DNA from: Olsenella sp. KGMB02461
GTDB lineage: Bacteria; Actinomycetota; Coriobacteriia; Coriobacteriales; Atopobiaceae
DNA: 64,000 nt
Direction of reading: 5' to 3'
Assembly: GCF_012584445.1 (NCBI RefSeq)
Contig: NZ_JABAHI010000012.1
Location: 62,001-126,000 of the forward strand
Part shown: positions 25,321 through 33,764 of the stretch, one piece after another
Numbering within the stretch: the first letter of the stretch is position 1
Layout: the number at the start of each line of letters is the position of its first letter
Program-made: the position numbers and the translations under genes
Notes under the pieces: generated by a model
Database searches by the model: none
Seen by the model: only the letters and a program-made list of their open reading frames with translations
What the model was told of the DNA's origin: nothing

Positions 25321-26037
25321 TTAGGAGGCGTCCTTTTTGGAGCCTTCTTTGCGCTGGGCTTTGCGGGCTTGGCGCGCCTGCTTTTTGGCAGCGTCGCGTT
25401 CTTTTTGAGCAGCCTGGACGGTGCTCCAAGAGTCCAGCGTAGAGCAGATCTTGTCGCAGGCGCGAGTCACTGCGTTGCGCGGAGGCTCGCTCACATGGGC
25501 GGCCAAAAACTGAATGAACCCTGCGGCATCGCCTTTGGTAAAGCCCTGGGTGTCCAGCATGAAGATGAGCGACCCTTTGGCCAGAGTGAGGCAGATGAGG
25601 CGAGGGGTGGCCACCGCGCGGCTGAACTCGCCCCACTCAAAGGTGCGACGAGTGCCGTCGCTCAAGATGACACCCAATTCCTTCTCGGTGGCATAGGTGG
25701 TGCGCCGGCGGGCTGCCTCGCCGGCGCGATCCAGCGCGGCGATCATGCGGCGGGCGTTGTCTAGAGGGAGCCGGTTGCCCTGCCACACTGTCATGAGGCC
25801 CACGAGCAGCACGAGCGCGCAGGTCAGCCCCGAGATGTGCCAAAAGATACGGGCCAGCATCGCGGCAATGCCTATAAGGATGCCGCAGCCAAAGTAGAAC
25901 ACTCGGAGCGTGGGGGAGACCGTGAGCTTGCAGGCCTCCTTGACCTGGTCGTTGGTGAGGGCGGTCTCGTTCACAAAGAGGGAGCCTGCCGGCACGCCGG
26001 CTGGCAGCGGATGGGAGGGATGCTTCTTTTTTGCCAT
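25321..26037 (-). CDS. YcxB-like membrane protein
   Basis: A 238-residue protein with two membrane helices (residues 46-85: VFYFGCGILIGIAAMLARIF, then LTCALVLLVGLMTVW), and a domain with RRTFEWGEFSRAVATPRLICL that fits the YcxB-like C-terminal pattern. The last 40 residues are rich in Lys, Arg, Ala and Gln and probably charged and exposed. It lies 18 bases downstream of a third similar gene, so a shared transcript is likely. No function can be assigned. Confidence 0.65.
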   Translation of the reverse strand: MAKKKHPSHPLPAGVPAGSLFVNETALTNDQVKEACKLTVSPTLRVFYFGCGILIGIAAMLARIFWHISGLTCALVLLVGLMTVWQGNRLPLDNARRMIAALDRAGEAARRRTTYATEKELGVILSDGTRRTFEWGEFSRAVATPRLICLTLAKGSLIFMLDTQGFTKGDAAGFIQFLAAHVSEPPRNAVTRACDKICSTLDSWSTVQAAQKERDAAKKQARQARKAQRKEGSKKDAS

Positions 26038-26055
26038 GGAGTCACTCCAATAGGA

Positions 26056-26598
26056 TTACTTTTGGGCGGAAAGCAACGTGCGCAACGACTCGTAGCGGCT
26101 GGTGGAGAGCGCCTTGGCAGGGATGAGCGCCAGCTCGCCGGTCTTCATGTCCACCAGGATGAGTCGAGACGTGCCGTAGACATGCTTGATGTCATTGAAG
26201 GGATAGACCTCCATCTCGCCGGAGGGCCGAGTCACCTCCAGCCTGTCGTCCCACACGTCCACGGTATAGCGGCGGCCGTCTTCTGGCAGCTGCACGGCAT
26301 TGAGCCCAGAGCGCTGAAGCCTCGCCAGCATGTAGGTGGACCAGCGGCCGCCAACGACCATGAGGCCTGCGCAGAGGGTGGCCAGCACCACCATCACCAC
26401 CGTTTGGGGCTCGAACGCAAACCCATAGACGAGCATGGCTGCCAGCAGCAGCGCGCAGGCGATATAGGCCGGGTTGGAGGCCCCGGTGGGCGTAAGCACC
26501 GAGAGCGCGTCCTGCGTCATCAGGCTGGTGAGCTCGTAGGTGGCGTGATAGAGCGGCTTGGATGACGCCGCAGATGCAGAAGAAGACGTGGCAGCCAT
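26056..26598 (-). CDS. YcxB-like membrane protein
   Basis: A 180-residue protein starting MAATSSSASAASSKP, behind GAAGGGAGCC. The frame is open for another 95 residues upstream, but that portion is the translation of a repeat-bearing spacer and is discarded. Two membrane helices (about residues 45-85) precede a domain with MEVYPFNDIKHVYGTSRLILV. It heads the run of three similar proteins and the divergent spacer before it contains the Trp T-box on the other strand. Confidence 0.65.
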   Translation of the reverse strand: MAATSSSASAASSKPLYHATYELTSLMTQDALSVLTPTGASNPAYIACALLLAAMLVYGFAFEPQTVVMVVLATLCAGLMVVGGRWSTYMLARLQRSGLNAVQLPEDGRRYTVDVWDDRLEVTRPSGEMEVYPFNDIKHVYGTSRLILVDMKTGELALIPAKALSTSRYESLRTLLSAQK

Positions 26599-26682
26599 GG
26601 CTTCAGGCTCCCTTCGTGAACCGCGCGATATCGCTAACAGAATGATTCTAGCCAATGGGGGCCTCTCTGGCACCCAGGGGCG

Positions 26683-26748
26683 TTTCTCGGCAGCGAAGCC
26701 TTCCTGGGCCTCACAGCGCCCTTGCGTCCCCTGGTTGCCGAGAAACCC
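26683..26748. repeat. Inverted pair of the dispersed motif
   Basis: TTTCTCGGCA (26683-26692) faces TGCCGAGAAACCC (26736-26748) with about 43 bases between. The GGCA ends point inward, the opposite polarity to the pair at 181-229. It lies in the divergent spacer between the YcxB-like gene and the T-box leader. Confidence 0.8.
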
Positions 26749-26889
26749 CGCCATCCTTGCCTGCAACTTCGAGGTGGGATGGGCGAGGGGCGAGCCTTGG
26801 AACTTTTCCATTGGGTAACAGGGGAGCCTGAGAGCGGCCTTAAGGCGTTGACAGGGGTGGCTAAAGCGTCGTAGCATGCCCACATAACC

Positions 26890-27176
26890 GACATTCGGTA
26901 CACCAAACCGGCGAAGCGGAAGTAAAACCGTCCCAAGCGCCTACAGAGAGCCCGTGCAGCTGAGATGCGGGCGGTAGCAGGACGGCATAATGGACCCGCT
27001 GAGGGCGCGGAGAAGCCTTTATGGTGGAAGCCGCGACGGGAGCTCCCGTGACAGAGCAGGGCGTGTAAGCGCCTCAAAGGGGGCAGGGAGACCTGCCAAT
27101 CAAGGTGGCACCGCAGGTGTTTCGAGATGAGACGCTTGTCCTTGAGTCCAAATAGACCGGGGGCGAGCGCTTTTTT
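26890..27176 (+). promoter_or_regulatory. T-box leader with Trp (UGG) specifier
   Basis: All main T-box parts can be traced. Stem I: AGCGG (26915-26919) pairs with CCGCT (26996-27000), CCGTCC (26928-26933) with GGACGG (26980-26985), with AGTA on the 5' side of the specifier loop and an AGAGAG-type distal arm (26946-26951). The specifier loop holds CATAATGGACC, giving UGG at 26991-26993, a tryptophan codon. The T-box sequence AATCAAGGTGGCACCGC is at 27099-27114, inside an antiterminator closed by ACCTGC and GCAGGT. Uncharged tRNA-Trp should favour antitermination and so expression of the ABC importer that follows. Confidence 0.93.
27133..27176 (+). terminator. T-box-controlled terminator
   Basis: CGCTTGTCC (27133-27141) can pair, with G-U wobbles, with GGGGCGAGCG (27160-27169), followed by TTTTTT at 27171-27176. 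It is the alternative to the antiterminator and should stop transcription when tRNA-Trp is charged. Confidence 0.75.
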
Positions 27177-27228
27177 GTGTCGCTCCCCAAAGCCTCAACG
27201 GCGCGAGGCTTCTCGAAAGGAGCGCAGG

Positions 27229-28266
27229 ATGAACTTCACTTCTCAGGTACACAAGCATGTTTTGGGCAAGCTGGGCGCACTTATGGCGTGCCTTCTGGCG
27301 GTGGTGGCGCTGGTGGGCTGCTCGGGCGGCGGGGGCGCCGATGCCTCCCAGGCTTCCGGCTCGCTGGATAAAAACGCCGAGGTCAAGGTGTGCTTTGTGG
27401 AGGTAGTGGAAAACGATGCCTTCGTCACCATGATGAACGGCTTCAAAGACGAGATGGCAGACCAGGGCTTCACCAACGTGGTTTACGACGTGAAGAACGC
27501 CCAAGGCGACGTGGCCACCTTGAACTCCATCGCCGCACAGCTCAAGAGCGCCGACTACGACGTCATCGTGCCCATTGCCACCCCGGCTGCCCAGGCCTGC
27601 GCCAATGCGGGCATCGACAAGCCCATGATCTTCATAAGCGTCACCGATCCTGTGGCCGCCGGCATCACCTCTTCGCTGGAGAAGCCCGACAAGGGCATCA
27701 CCGGCACCTCCAACGTGTCCGACGTCAAGGCCATCTTCGAGTTCGCCGAGGAGCTGGATCCGGCGGCGCTCTCGGGCAAGGTGGGTATCCTTTACTGCTC
27801 CGGCGAGAAGAACGCCGAGGTTACCGCTAAGGCTGCCCAGGAGTATCTGGAAGGCCGCCAGATCCAGGTGGACGTGCGCACCGTCACCAACAGCTCCGAG
27901 GTGCAGCAAACCGCAGCCACTTTGGCCTCGGGCGTCTCTTGCATCTACGTGCCGGTGGACTCTGTGGTCCAGAGCGCCATGTCCCAGCTCACCCAGACCG
28001 CTACCAAGGCCAACATCCCCGTGCTTGGCACCGATCCCGTGATGGTCCAGGACGGAGCCCTGGAGTCTGTCTCTTGCTCCAACACCACCCTAGGCGCCAA
28101 GTCTGCCGATATGGCCATCAAGGCCCTGGAGGGCACCAAGATCTCCGACCTGCCCGTGGAGGTGCTGGCTTCTGATGACTATGCCGTCAACGGCGCCACT
28201 GCCAAGGCGCTGGGCATCGATCTGGACAACCTCTCCATCTCCCAGGACTACCGCGTGATCGACTAG
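27229..28266 (+). CDS. trpX: ABC transporter substrate-binding lipoprotein (TrpX-type)
   Basis: A 345-residue lipoprotein. MNFTSQVHKHVLGKLGALM follows CGAAAGGAGCGCAGG; the longer frame starts in the leader and is not coding. A hydrophobic signal ends in the lipobox LVGC, followed by a Gly/Ser-rich linker. The mature domain (VCFVEVVENDAFVTMMNGFK, DVIVPIATPAAQACAN, FISVTDPVAAGI) is the ABC_sub_bind family also found in TrpX. Trp-specific T-box control plus the family points to uptake of tryptophan or a precursor; substrate specificity is inferred. Confidence 0.88.
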   Translation: MNFTSQVHKHVLGKLGALMACLLAVVALVGCSGGGGADASQASGSLDKNAEVKVCFVEVVENDAFVTMMNGFKDEMADQGFTNVVYDVKNAQGDVATLNSIAAQLKSADYDVIVPIATPAAQACANAGIDKPMIFISVTDPVAAGITSSLEKPDKGITGTSNVSDVKAIFEFAEELDPAALSGKVGILYCSGEKNAEVTAKAAQEYLEGRQIQVDVRTVTNSSEVQQTAATLASGVSCIYVPVDSVVQSAMSQLTQTATKANIPVLGTDPVMVQDGALESVSCSNTTLGAKSADMAIKALEGTKISDLPVEVLASDDYAVNGATAKALGIDLDNLSISQDYRVID

Positions 28267-28376
28267 TCTGCGAAGGGCTCTCGGGCAAGACGGCGGCGTC
28301 TCTGCCGCCGGCCCCCGGAGCCTTTGGACTGCTCTTTGTGTCGCATTGCCCCCTGCGAACTTGTAAGAAGGAACCC

Positions 28377-29384
28377 ATGACGTTCTCCGTCTTTTACGAC
28401 GCCTTGATGCTGGGCTTTGAGTACTCGCTTCTGGCCGTGGGCGTCTACATCACCTTTCGCATCCTCGACATGGCCGACCTTACCGTCGACGGCTCTTTTG
28501 GCTTTGGCATGGCCTGCTCGGCGGTGGCCGCGGTAGCCGGTCATCCCTACCTGGGCTTGGTGTTGGGTGCAGTGGCTGGCGCTGCTGCTGGCTGCGTGAG
28601 CGGCTTGCTCATCACCAAGGCCCGCATCAACCCGCTTTTGGCCGGCATCATCACCATGACGGGGCTCTACTCGGTGAATATCTATGTGTTGGGCGCTCCC
28701 AATGTGAGCCTGCTCAATGCCACCCGCGTCTTCGACCCTCTCTACACCGCTTTAGGCGGCGCCGACGGTTCCCTTACTCTGGATGGCGTCAAGATGGCCT
28801 TCGTGGTGGTGTTGGTGTGTGTGGTGGTGGCGCTTTTGTCGGCCTACTTCAAGACTGAAGCCGGGCTGGCTGTGCGCGCCGTAGGCGACAACGAGGCCAT
28901 GAGCCGGGCCAGCTCCATCAACACCAACCTGGTGAAGGTGGGCGGTCTGGCTCTGGGCAACGCCCTGGTGGGCCTCACGGGCGCTCTGTTGGCTCAGTAT
29001 CAGGGCTTTGCCGACCTCGCCAGCGGCACCGGCATGGTGATGGTGGGTCTTGCGTCCGTGATCATCGGCGAGGTCTTTGGCGGCCACCGCTCGGTGACCT
29101 GGGGCTTGTCCTGCGCAGTGGCGGGCTCGGTGGTCTACCGGCTCATCATCCAGCTGGCCCTGGCCGTGAACCTTCTGGACTCCAACGCCCTGAAGCTGGT
29201 GTCCGCCGTCATCGTGGCCGTGTTCATGGCGCTGCCCGCGGTGCGCTCCGCCATGGCCAGCGGCGCCTCCAAGCGCGCTGCCAAAAATGCCATGGAACGC
29301 CTGCTGGCAGCCGACGCCCAAGCGCTCACCGGCAACGCCGCGGACCCCGCGCCAAGCAGCGCCGATTCCAGGAAGGGGGAGTAG
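28377..29384 (+). CDS. trpY: ABC transporter permease (TrpY-type)
   Basis: A 335-residue membrane protein with about eight hydrophobic segments, of the branched-chain-amino-acid-type permease family: LTVDGSFGFGMA early, GLAVRAVGDNEAMSRA in the cytoplasmic loop that contacts the ATPase, and a C-terminal ALPAVRSAM. ATG at 28377 follows AAGAAGGAACCC. Expressed from the T-box leader with the binding protein before it and the ATPase two bases after it. Confidence 0.88.
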   Translation: MTFSVFYDALMLGFEYSLLAVGVYITFRILDMADLTVDGSFGFGMACSAVAAVAGHPYLGLVLGAVAGAAAGCVSGLLITKARINPLLAGIITMTGLYSVNIYVLGAPNVSLLNATRVFDPLYTALGGADGSLTLDGVKMAFVVVLVCVVVALLSAYFKTEAGLAVRAVGDNEAMSRASSINTNLVKVGGLALGNALVGLTGALLAQYQGFADLASGTGMVMVGLASVIIGEVFGGHRSVTWGLSCAVAGSVVYRLIIQLALAVNLLDSNALKLVSAVIVAVFMALPAVRSAMASGASKRAAKNAMERLLAADAQALTGNAADPAPSSADSRKGE

Positions 29385-29386
29385 CC

Positions 29387-30259
29387 ATGGCAACTCAAGC
29401 CAATGAGCCCCAGATGCAGGCGCCAACTCAAGGGGCACGGGTTTCTCGGCAAGCCCCCATGCTCGAGGTGCGGGCCTTGGAGAAGACCTTCAATCCTGGA
29501 ACCCCTACGGCCCACAAGGCGCTGGCGGGGGTGGATTTGCAGCTGGCCCCCGGCGAGTTCGCCTGCATCGTGGGGTCTAACGGCGCGGGCAAGTCCACGC
29601 TGTTCAACGCCATCGCGGGCGCCGTCTTCCCCGACGCAGGCCTTATCAAGCTGGGCGGCCGCAACGTGACCTTCGACCCCGACTACCAGCGCAGCCGCAC
29701 CCTTTCCCGCGTCTTTCAGGATCCGCTCATGGGCACCGCGCCGCACCTTACCGTGGCTGAGAACGTCTCTCTGGCCCTGGGCCGCTCCACGCGGGGAGCC
29801 AGCCTCAGGCGCGCCATGCGCAAGGAGAAGCGCGACCTCATTGCCAGCCGCCTGGAAACTCTGGGCTTTGGCCTGGAGGATCGCATGGACGTGCCGGTGG
29901 GTACCCTCTCTGGCGGCCAGCGTCAGGCGGTGACGCTGCTCATGGCCACCATCGGCAACCCCGAGCTGCTGCTGCTGGACGAGCACACCGCTGCGCTGGA
30001 CCCCGCCGCCACCGAGCGCATCCTCGAACTCACGGACCGCATCGTTGCCGAGCAGAACGTGGCTACGTTGATGATCACCCATGATCTCAAGGACGCGCTG
30101 GCCCATGGCGACCGTACGCTGGTGATGCATGACGGCCGCATTGTGGCAGACGTCTGGGGCCCCGAGCGCGACGCCATGGATGTGGACGGGCTGCTGGAGC
30201 TCTTCCGCACCAGCGCCGGCTCCGAGCTGGCCGACGACAAGGTGCTCCTCAAGGCCTAA
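29387..30259 (+). CDS. trpZ: ABC transporter ATP-binding protein (TrpZ-type)
   Basis: A 290-residue ATPase: Walker A GSNGAGKSTLFN, signature LSGGQRQ, Walker B LLLLDEHTAALDP and the H-loop MITHDLKDAL. Its first 24 residues are an unusual Gln/Ala-rich extension, and residues around 18-22 (RVSRQ) are the direct translation of an exact motif copy at 29439-29451. An alternative start at Met25 (MLEVRALEKTF) would exclude the repeat, but the ribosome-binding site GGAAGGGGGAG lies before 29387. Confidence 0.92.
   Translation: MATQANEPQMQAPTQGARVSRQAPMLEVRALEKTFNPGTPTAHKALAGVDLQLAPGEFACIVGSNGAGKSTLFNAIAGAVFPDAGLIKLGGRNVTFDPDYQRSRTLSRVFQDPLMGTAPHLTVAENVSLALGRSTRGASLRRAMRKEKRDLIASRLETLGFGLEDRMDVPVGTLSGGQRQAVTLLMATIGNPELLLLDEHTAALDPAATERILELTDRIVAEQNVATLMITHDLKDALAHGDRTLVMHDGRIVADVWGPERDAMDVDGLLELFRTSAGSELADDKVLLKA
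29439..29451 (+). repeat. Dispersed motif within the ABC ATPase N-terminus
   Basis: An exact GGGTTTCTCGGCA copy in frame, translated as part of RVSRQ just ahead of the conserved ABC domain. Confidence 0.8.
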
Positions 30260-30631
30260 GGCCCCATGCTATGAAGACCTATGTCGCGCTGACGCGCCGA
30301 AGCGAGGCTCCGCGTCTGCTCATGAACGTGCTCGTGGCCCTCGTGTGCAGGCGTCATTTCGCTGCTGTTTGCCGGGCTACATAGCAAAGCGCCCTAGGAG
30401 TTTTGGGGAGTGCATGTGCTCCCTAGGGCACACATGCGATGTAGTGCCTCGTCGCACTGGGGTTTTGTAAAACCCCAGTGCGACGTACAAGTGAAAACAC
30501 AAACGCTGCGCTCCCAAACGCCGCCCTCTTAAGAGAGAGGCCCGCTGTGGAACATGCTCGCAGCAGGCCTCTCTCTATAAGCGCAGTTTATAAGCGCAGC
30601 GTTTAGTGTCGCACTTCAGAGTGCGGCGCCC
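30260..30631. other. Gene-free spacer with several hairpins
   Basis: This gap lies between the ABC ATPase gene and the convergent adeC gene. CTACAT (30377) and ATGTAG (30439) enclose GCCCTAGG (30391) and CCTAGGGC (30422), forming a nested hairpin. A 28-base palindrome follows at 30454. AGAGAGAGGCCCGCTG (30532-30547) pairs with 30561-30576 with one mismatch. TATAAGCGCAG is then repeated twice. It may hold terminators for both genes; no open frame with a start signal is present. Confidence 0.5.
30454..30481. repeat. 28-bp perfect palindrome, copy 1
   Basis: Arms GCACTGGGGTTTT and AAAACCCCAGTGC around a central GT. The identical 28 bases occur again at 43542-43569. It could form a terminator-like hairpin for the upstream ABC operon, but there is no T-tract after it. 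Confidence 0.8.
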
Positions 30632-32449
30632 TTACTCTTCCACCACCAGCGGCACCTGGCAGAAGCGCACGCAGTCCACGTAGCCGCGGTCGGTAAGGCG
30701 CAGCTCGGGGATGCAGGCCAGCGAGAGGCCCGAGAGCGTCATGAACGGCGAGGGCATGGTGCAGCCCATGGCCTTCCAGACCTCCTCCATGTGGGCCACT
30801 TGCTCGGCCACCTTCTCCACATGTTGGTCGCTCATGAGGCCGCACACCGGCAGCTCCACCAAGGCGAGCACCTTGCCGTCCTGCACGGCCACCTCGCCGC
30901 CCCCGCAGCGCACCAGCGTCTGGGCGGCCAGGGCCATGTCCTCGTCGTTGTCGCCCAACACCAGCAGGTTGTGGGCGTCATGGGCCACGGTCTGGGCCAG
31001 GGCTCCGTGGATGCCAAAGCCCTTGGCAAAGCCGGCGGCAAAAGCACCGGTGGCGTGGTGGCGCTCGAACACAAAGACTTTAAGCAGGTCCTGATCTGGC
31101 TGGGCTTCGAGCAGCCCGTCTGCCACAGGCACTTCCACCTGCACCTCGTGGGTGATGGTGTTGCCCGGTGTGACCTCCATGGCGCGGACGAGGCATTTGT
31201 CGGCTGTGACGGGCTCCCCAGACTGGGTGGTCGCCGGGATGCGGAAGGTCTCCGGCTCGATGTCGAACCCTACATTCATGGTGGAGGTCATCCAGTCGGG
31301 CCAGAGAAACTCGTCCAGCTCGAAGGTGGGGGCTCCGGCCTCAGCTGCCAGCTCGCCGTCGATCCACACCTGTTGGGCGTTGAAGTCGCGCAAATTGTCC
31401 CAAAGCACGATGTCGGCGCACTTGCCGGGTGCGATGGCGCCCAGGTCCTGCTGCTGGCCAAAGCAGGTGGCGGTGTTGATGGTGCACATCTGCACAGCCA
31501 CGGCGGGCTCGATGCCCAGCTCGACGGCCTTGCGCAAAATGCGATCCATGTGGCCCTCGTGGACCATGGTGGAGGGGTGGTTGTCGTCGCTCACCAGGCA
31601 GCAGAAGCGCGTGTCGATCTCCTTGCTAAGAATTGCCCCCACCAGATCTGGCAAATTATGCCATCCCGATCCATAGCGCAGCTGGGCGTACATGCCGCAG
31701 CGGATCTTGGCCAGCGCGTCTTCGGGGCGCACCGACTCATGGCAGCAGGACACGCCGGAAGCGATATAGGCCTGAAGGCCGCGGTCGGTCTCGGGGGTGG
31801 AGTAGTGGCCGGTGACCGTCTTGCCGGAACGCAGGGTGGCGTCGATCTCGTCCAAGGGCAGATCGTCGCCCGCCAGCACGCCGGGGAAGTTCATCATCTC
31901 GCCCAAGCCCACGCAGCTGTCCCACTTCATGGTCTCCTCGACGTCGTCGGCGTCGATGGAGGCGCCGGTGTCCTCGAAGCCCGTGATGGCTGGCACGCAG
32001 GAAGGGGTGGTGAGCATAGCCTTGAGGGGCGTGCGGGCAGCGTCTTCCATCATCACTGCTACGCCGCGCAGCCCGCGCACGTTGGCCACCTCATGGGGGT
32101 CCATATAGATGCCGGTAGTTCCATGGGGCACTGCCGCCCGAGCGTATTCTGCCACGCCCACCATGGAGCTCTCCACATGCATGTGGCCATCCATGAGGCC
32201 GGGGGTGGCTGCCAGCCCGGTGCCGTCGATGACCTCGGTGAGCTCGCCTATGCAATGGCTGGCATCGCCCACGTAGGCAATGCGCCCCGAAGCCAGCGCG
32301 ATGTCTTGCCCATCCAGCACCTCGGCCGTGCAGGTATTCACCAGCTGCACGTTTTTGATCACGGTGTCTGCCGGCTCCAAGCCCTGGGCCACGCGTACCA
32401 GCCTTCGATTGCACTCCCACAACGGCGTCTTGCAAAACTTATTGATCAT
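30632..32449 (-). CDS. adeC: Adenine deaminase
   Basis: A 605-residue amidohydrolase that deaminates adenine to hypoxanthine for purine salvage. The start MINKFCKTPLWECNRR is chosen for the GGGAGGCAGA site before it; the frame continues 13 residues upstream without one. Family features: PGLMDGHMHVESSMV (metal-binding HxH plus ESS), PHGTTGIYMDPHEVANV, VTGHYSTPE, the SDDNHPSTM segment, and the late GGGEVAV region. Length fits AdeC. It is monocistronic, convergent with the ABC operon and divergent from the SRP RNA gene. Confidence 0.94.
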   Translation of the reverse strand: MINKFCKTPLWECNRRLVRVAQGLEPADTVIKNVQLVNTCTAEVLDGQDIALASGRIAYVGDASHCIGELTEVIDGTGLAATPGLMDGHMHVESSMVGVAEYARAAVPHGTTGIYMDPHEVANVRGLRGVAVMMEDAARTPLKAMLTTPSCVPAITGFEDTGASIDADDVEETMKWDSCVGLGEMMNFPGVLAGDDLPLDEIDATLRSGKTVTGHYSTPETDRGLQAYIASGVSCCHESVRPEDALAKIRCGMYAQLRYGSGWHNLPDLVGAILSKEIDTRFCCLVSDDNHPSTMVHEGHMDRILRKAVELGIEPAVAVQMCTINTATCFGQQQDLGAIAPGKCADIVLWDNLRDFNAQQVWIDGELAAEAGAPTFELDEFLWPDWMTSTMNVGFDIEPETFRIPATTQSGEPVTADKCLVRAMEVTPGNTITHEVQVEVPVADGLLEAQPDQDLLKVFVFERHHATGAFAAGFAKGFGIHGALAQTVAHDAHNLLVLGDNDEDMALAAQTLVRCGGGEVAVQDGKVLALVELPVCGLMSDQHVEKVAEQVAHMEEVWKAMGCTMPSPFMTLSGLSLACIPELRLTDRGYVDCVRFCQVPLVVEE

Positions 32450-32574
32450 TCTGCCTCCCGCGAGTTTTCCAGGCATCCAGGCGTCCATTTATGCTCTTGG
32501 CCCCTCAGTCTAAGCTATTGAAGGAGCCCCTTTTGGCATGGTCTGGCGAAAATTGGAATCTAGCAGCGCAATGG

Positions 32575-32600
32575 TTGACCCGGCCCATAACCGCTATACT
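32575..32600 (+). promoter_or_regulatory. Likely promoter of the SRP RNA gene
   Basis: TATACT (32595-32600) is a good -10 box about nine bases before the RNA start. TTGACC at 32575-32580 resembles a -35 box, but the 14-base spacing is short, so its role is uncertain. Confidence 0.4.
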
Positions 32601-32608
32601 CATCTGCG

Positions 32609-32714
32609 AGCCTTTTCCACTGGGTCGGGTGACGTCACGTCCCGAACCTGGTCAGGACCGGGAGGTAGCAGCCATAAGGGGCCTCTGGCGGGCACCCGGC
32701 TCAGTGGAAAAGAC
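32609..32714 (+). ncRNA. ffs: Signal recognition particle RNA (small, 4.5S type)
   Basis: The conserved apical domain is visible: CCTGGTCAGGACCGGGAGGT then AGCAGCC, close to the bacterial SRP consensus (CAGGNCCGGAAGGNAGCAGCC) that binds the Ffh M domain. CTTTTCCACTGGGTCGGGTG at the 5' end pairs with CACCCGGCTCAGTGGAAAAG at the 3' end, closing a rod of about 105 nucleotides without an Alu domain. Location just ahead of dnaX-ybaB-recR (with dedA between) is the order seen in many Gram-positive genomes. The ends are estimated from the pairing. Confidence 0.92.
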
Positions 32715-32770
32715 TTGGGAGCCGCCCTCGTTGCCTCAGTGCAGCGGGGGCCTCTTGCTATGGGGGCGCG

Positions 32771-32850
32771 TTTCTCGGCAGCTCTGGGCGGGGCAAAAGC
32801 CTGGGCCCGGTGTCTATGGGGCTTGCATCGCCCTCCTTGCCGAGAAACCC
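32771..32850. repeat. Inverted pair of the dispersed motif
   Basis: TTTCTCGGCA (32771-32780) faces TGCCGAGAAACCC (32838-32850) with 57 bases between. The polarity matches the pair at 26683. It lies between the SRP RNA and the DedA gene. Confidence 0.8.
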
Positions 32851-32919
32851 GCACCACCTCTCCCCGGGCTTTACAGGCGGATGCACGGCCGCAGATGCGC
32901 GGACTTCGAGGAGTCATCT

Positions 32920-33609
32920 ATGGATTTCGTCTCACTTATCGTTGGCCTTCTTCAAGATCCCATGGGTGCGATTCAGGGCTGGATCGCGCAGGGTCCGTGG
33001 GTGGCGCTGGGCCTCATCTTTTTGGTGGTCTTCATCGAGACCGGCGTGGTGGTCATGCCGTTTTTGCCGGGCGACTCCCTGCTCTTCGCAGCGGGCATCC
33101 TGTGTCACGGGGCTGCTGGAGAGGCGCTGCCTTTGTGGGAACTTCTGCTCTGCGTGTGGGCGGCCGCCATTCTGGGCGATCAGTGCAACTTCTTCATCGG
33201 CCACTTTTTGGGCACGCGCATCATCAAATCCGGGCGCATCAAGGCACTGACGCCCGAGCGCGTGGCCCAATCCGAGGCCTTTATGGCCAAATGGGGCGGC
33301 CTCTCCATCTTCTTGGGCCGCTTCTTTCCCTTCATCCGTACCTTCGTGCCGTTTCTGGCCGGCGTGGGCGGCATGAAGTGGCATCATTTCTTTGGCTTCA
33401 ATATTTTGGGCGGCGTGGTGTGGTCGTCCCTCTTTACGCTGCTGGGCTACTTCTTTGGCACCATCCCTGCGGTGCAAGAGCACTTTGAGCTGGTAGTGGT
33501 GGGCATCATCGTCATCAGCCTCATCCCCGCGGTGGGCGGCGCCATCCGCGCCAAGCTCAAGAGCCGCCGCGAAGAGGATGAGATCGAGCAGGATATGCAG
33601 CAGCAGTAG
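32920..33609 (+). CDS. DedA family membrane protein
   Basis: A 229-residue membrane protein. MDFVSLIVGLLQDP starts after GAGGAGTCATCT; the much longer open frame before it covers the SRP RNA and repeat and is not coding. DedA/SNARE-associated motifs: FIETGVVVMPFLPGDSLLFAAG, then FFIGHFLGTRI, and FLGRFFPFIRTFVPFLAGVGGM, the family's key arginine-containing segment. Members act as undecaprenyl-phosphate or lipid flippases; a cell-envelope role is likely. The tail is charged. Confidence 0.9.
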   Translation: MDFVSLIVGLLQDPMGAIQGWIAQGPWVALGLIFLVVFIETGVVVMPFLPGDSLLFAAGILCHGAAGEALPLWELLLCVWAAAILGDQCNFFIGHFLGTRIIKSGRIKALTPERVAQSEAFMAKWGGLSIFLGRFFPFIRTFVPFLAGVGGMKWHHFFGFNILGGVVWSSLFTLLGYFFGTIPAVQEHFELVVVGIIVISLIPAVGGAIRAKLKSRREEDEIEQDMQQQ

Positions 33610-33764
33610 AGGCCTGCACATGGCAGTTGCTTGAGCTCTTAGGCTGCTCCAGCTAGTTTCTGGGTTGCCCCAATTCTTTCAGGCAGGCAGTAACGATTCA
33701 GGTTGACTCCCAGGTCGTGGCTAAAAAGTGAAGAATCAGCGGACTCCCTTGTGAGAAGTTAGGG
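33610..33764. other. Spacer after DedA, nothing recognised
   Basis: No open frame with a start signal and no strong hairpin. TTGACT at 33703 could be part of a promoter for the structured RNA that follows, but no matching -10 box at normal spacing is seen. Confidence 0.3.

Noticed and set aside
26599-26883. N-terminal extension of the first YcxB-like gene
   Set aside because: It translates the intergenic motif pair; the ATG at 26598 is preceded by GAAGGGAG.
30791-32521. 576-residue open frame antisense to adenine deaminase
   Set aside because: Histidine- and glycine-rich composition is typical of shadow frames; adeC on the other strand is unmistakable.
32491-32919. Extended DedA reading frame from 32491
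   Set aside because: The extension covers the SRP RNA gene and a motif pair; the ATG at 32920 has a good ribosome-binding site and normal family length.
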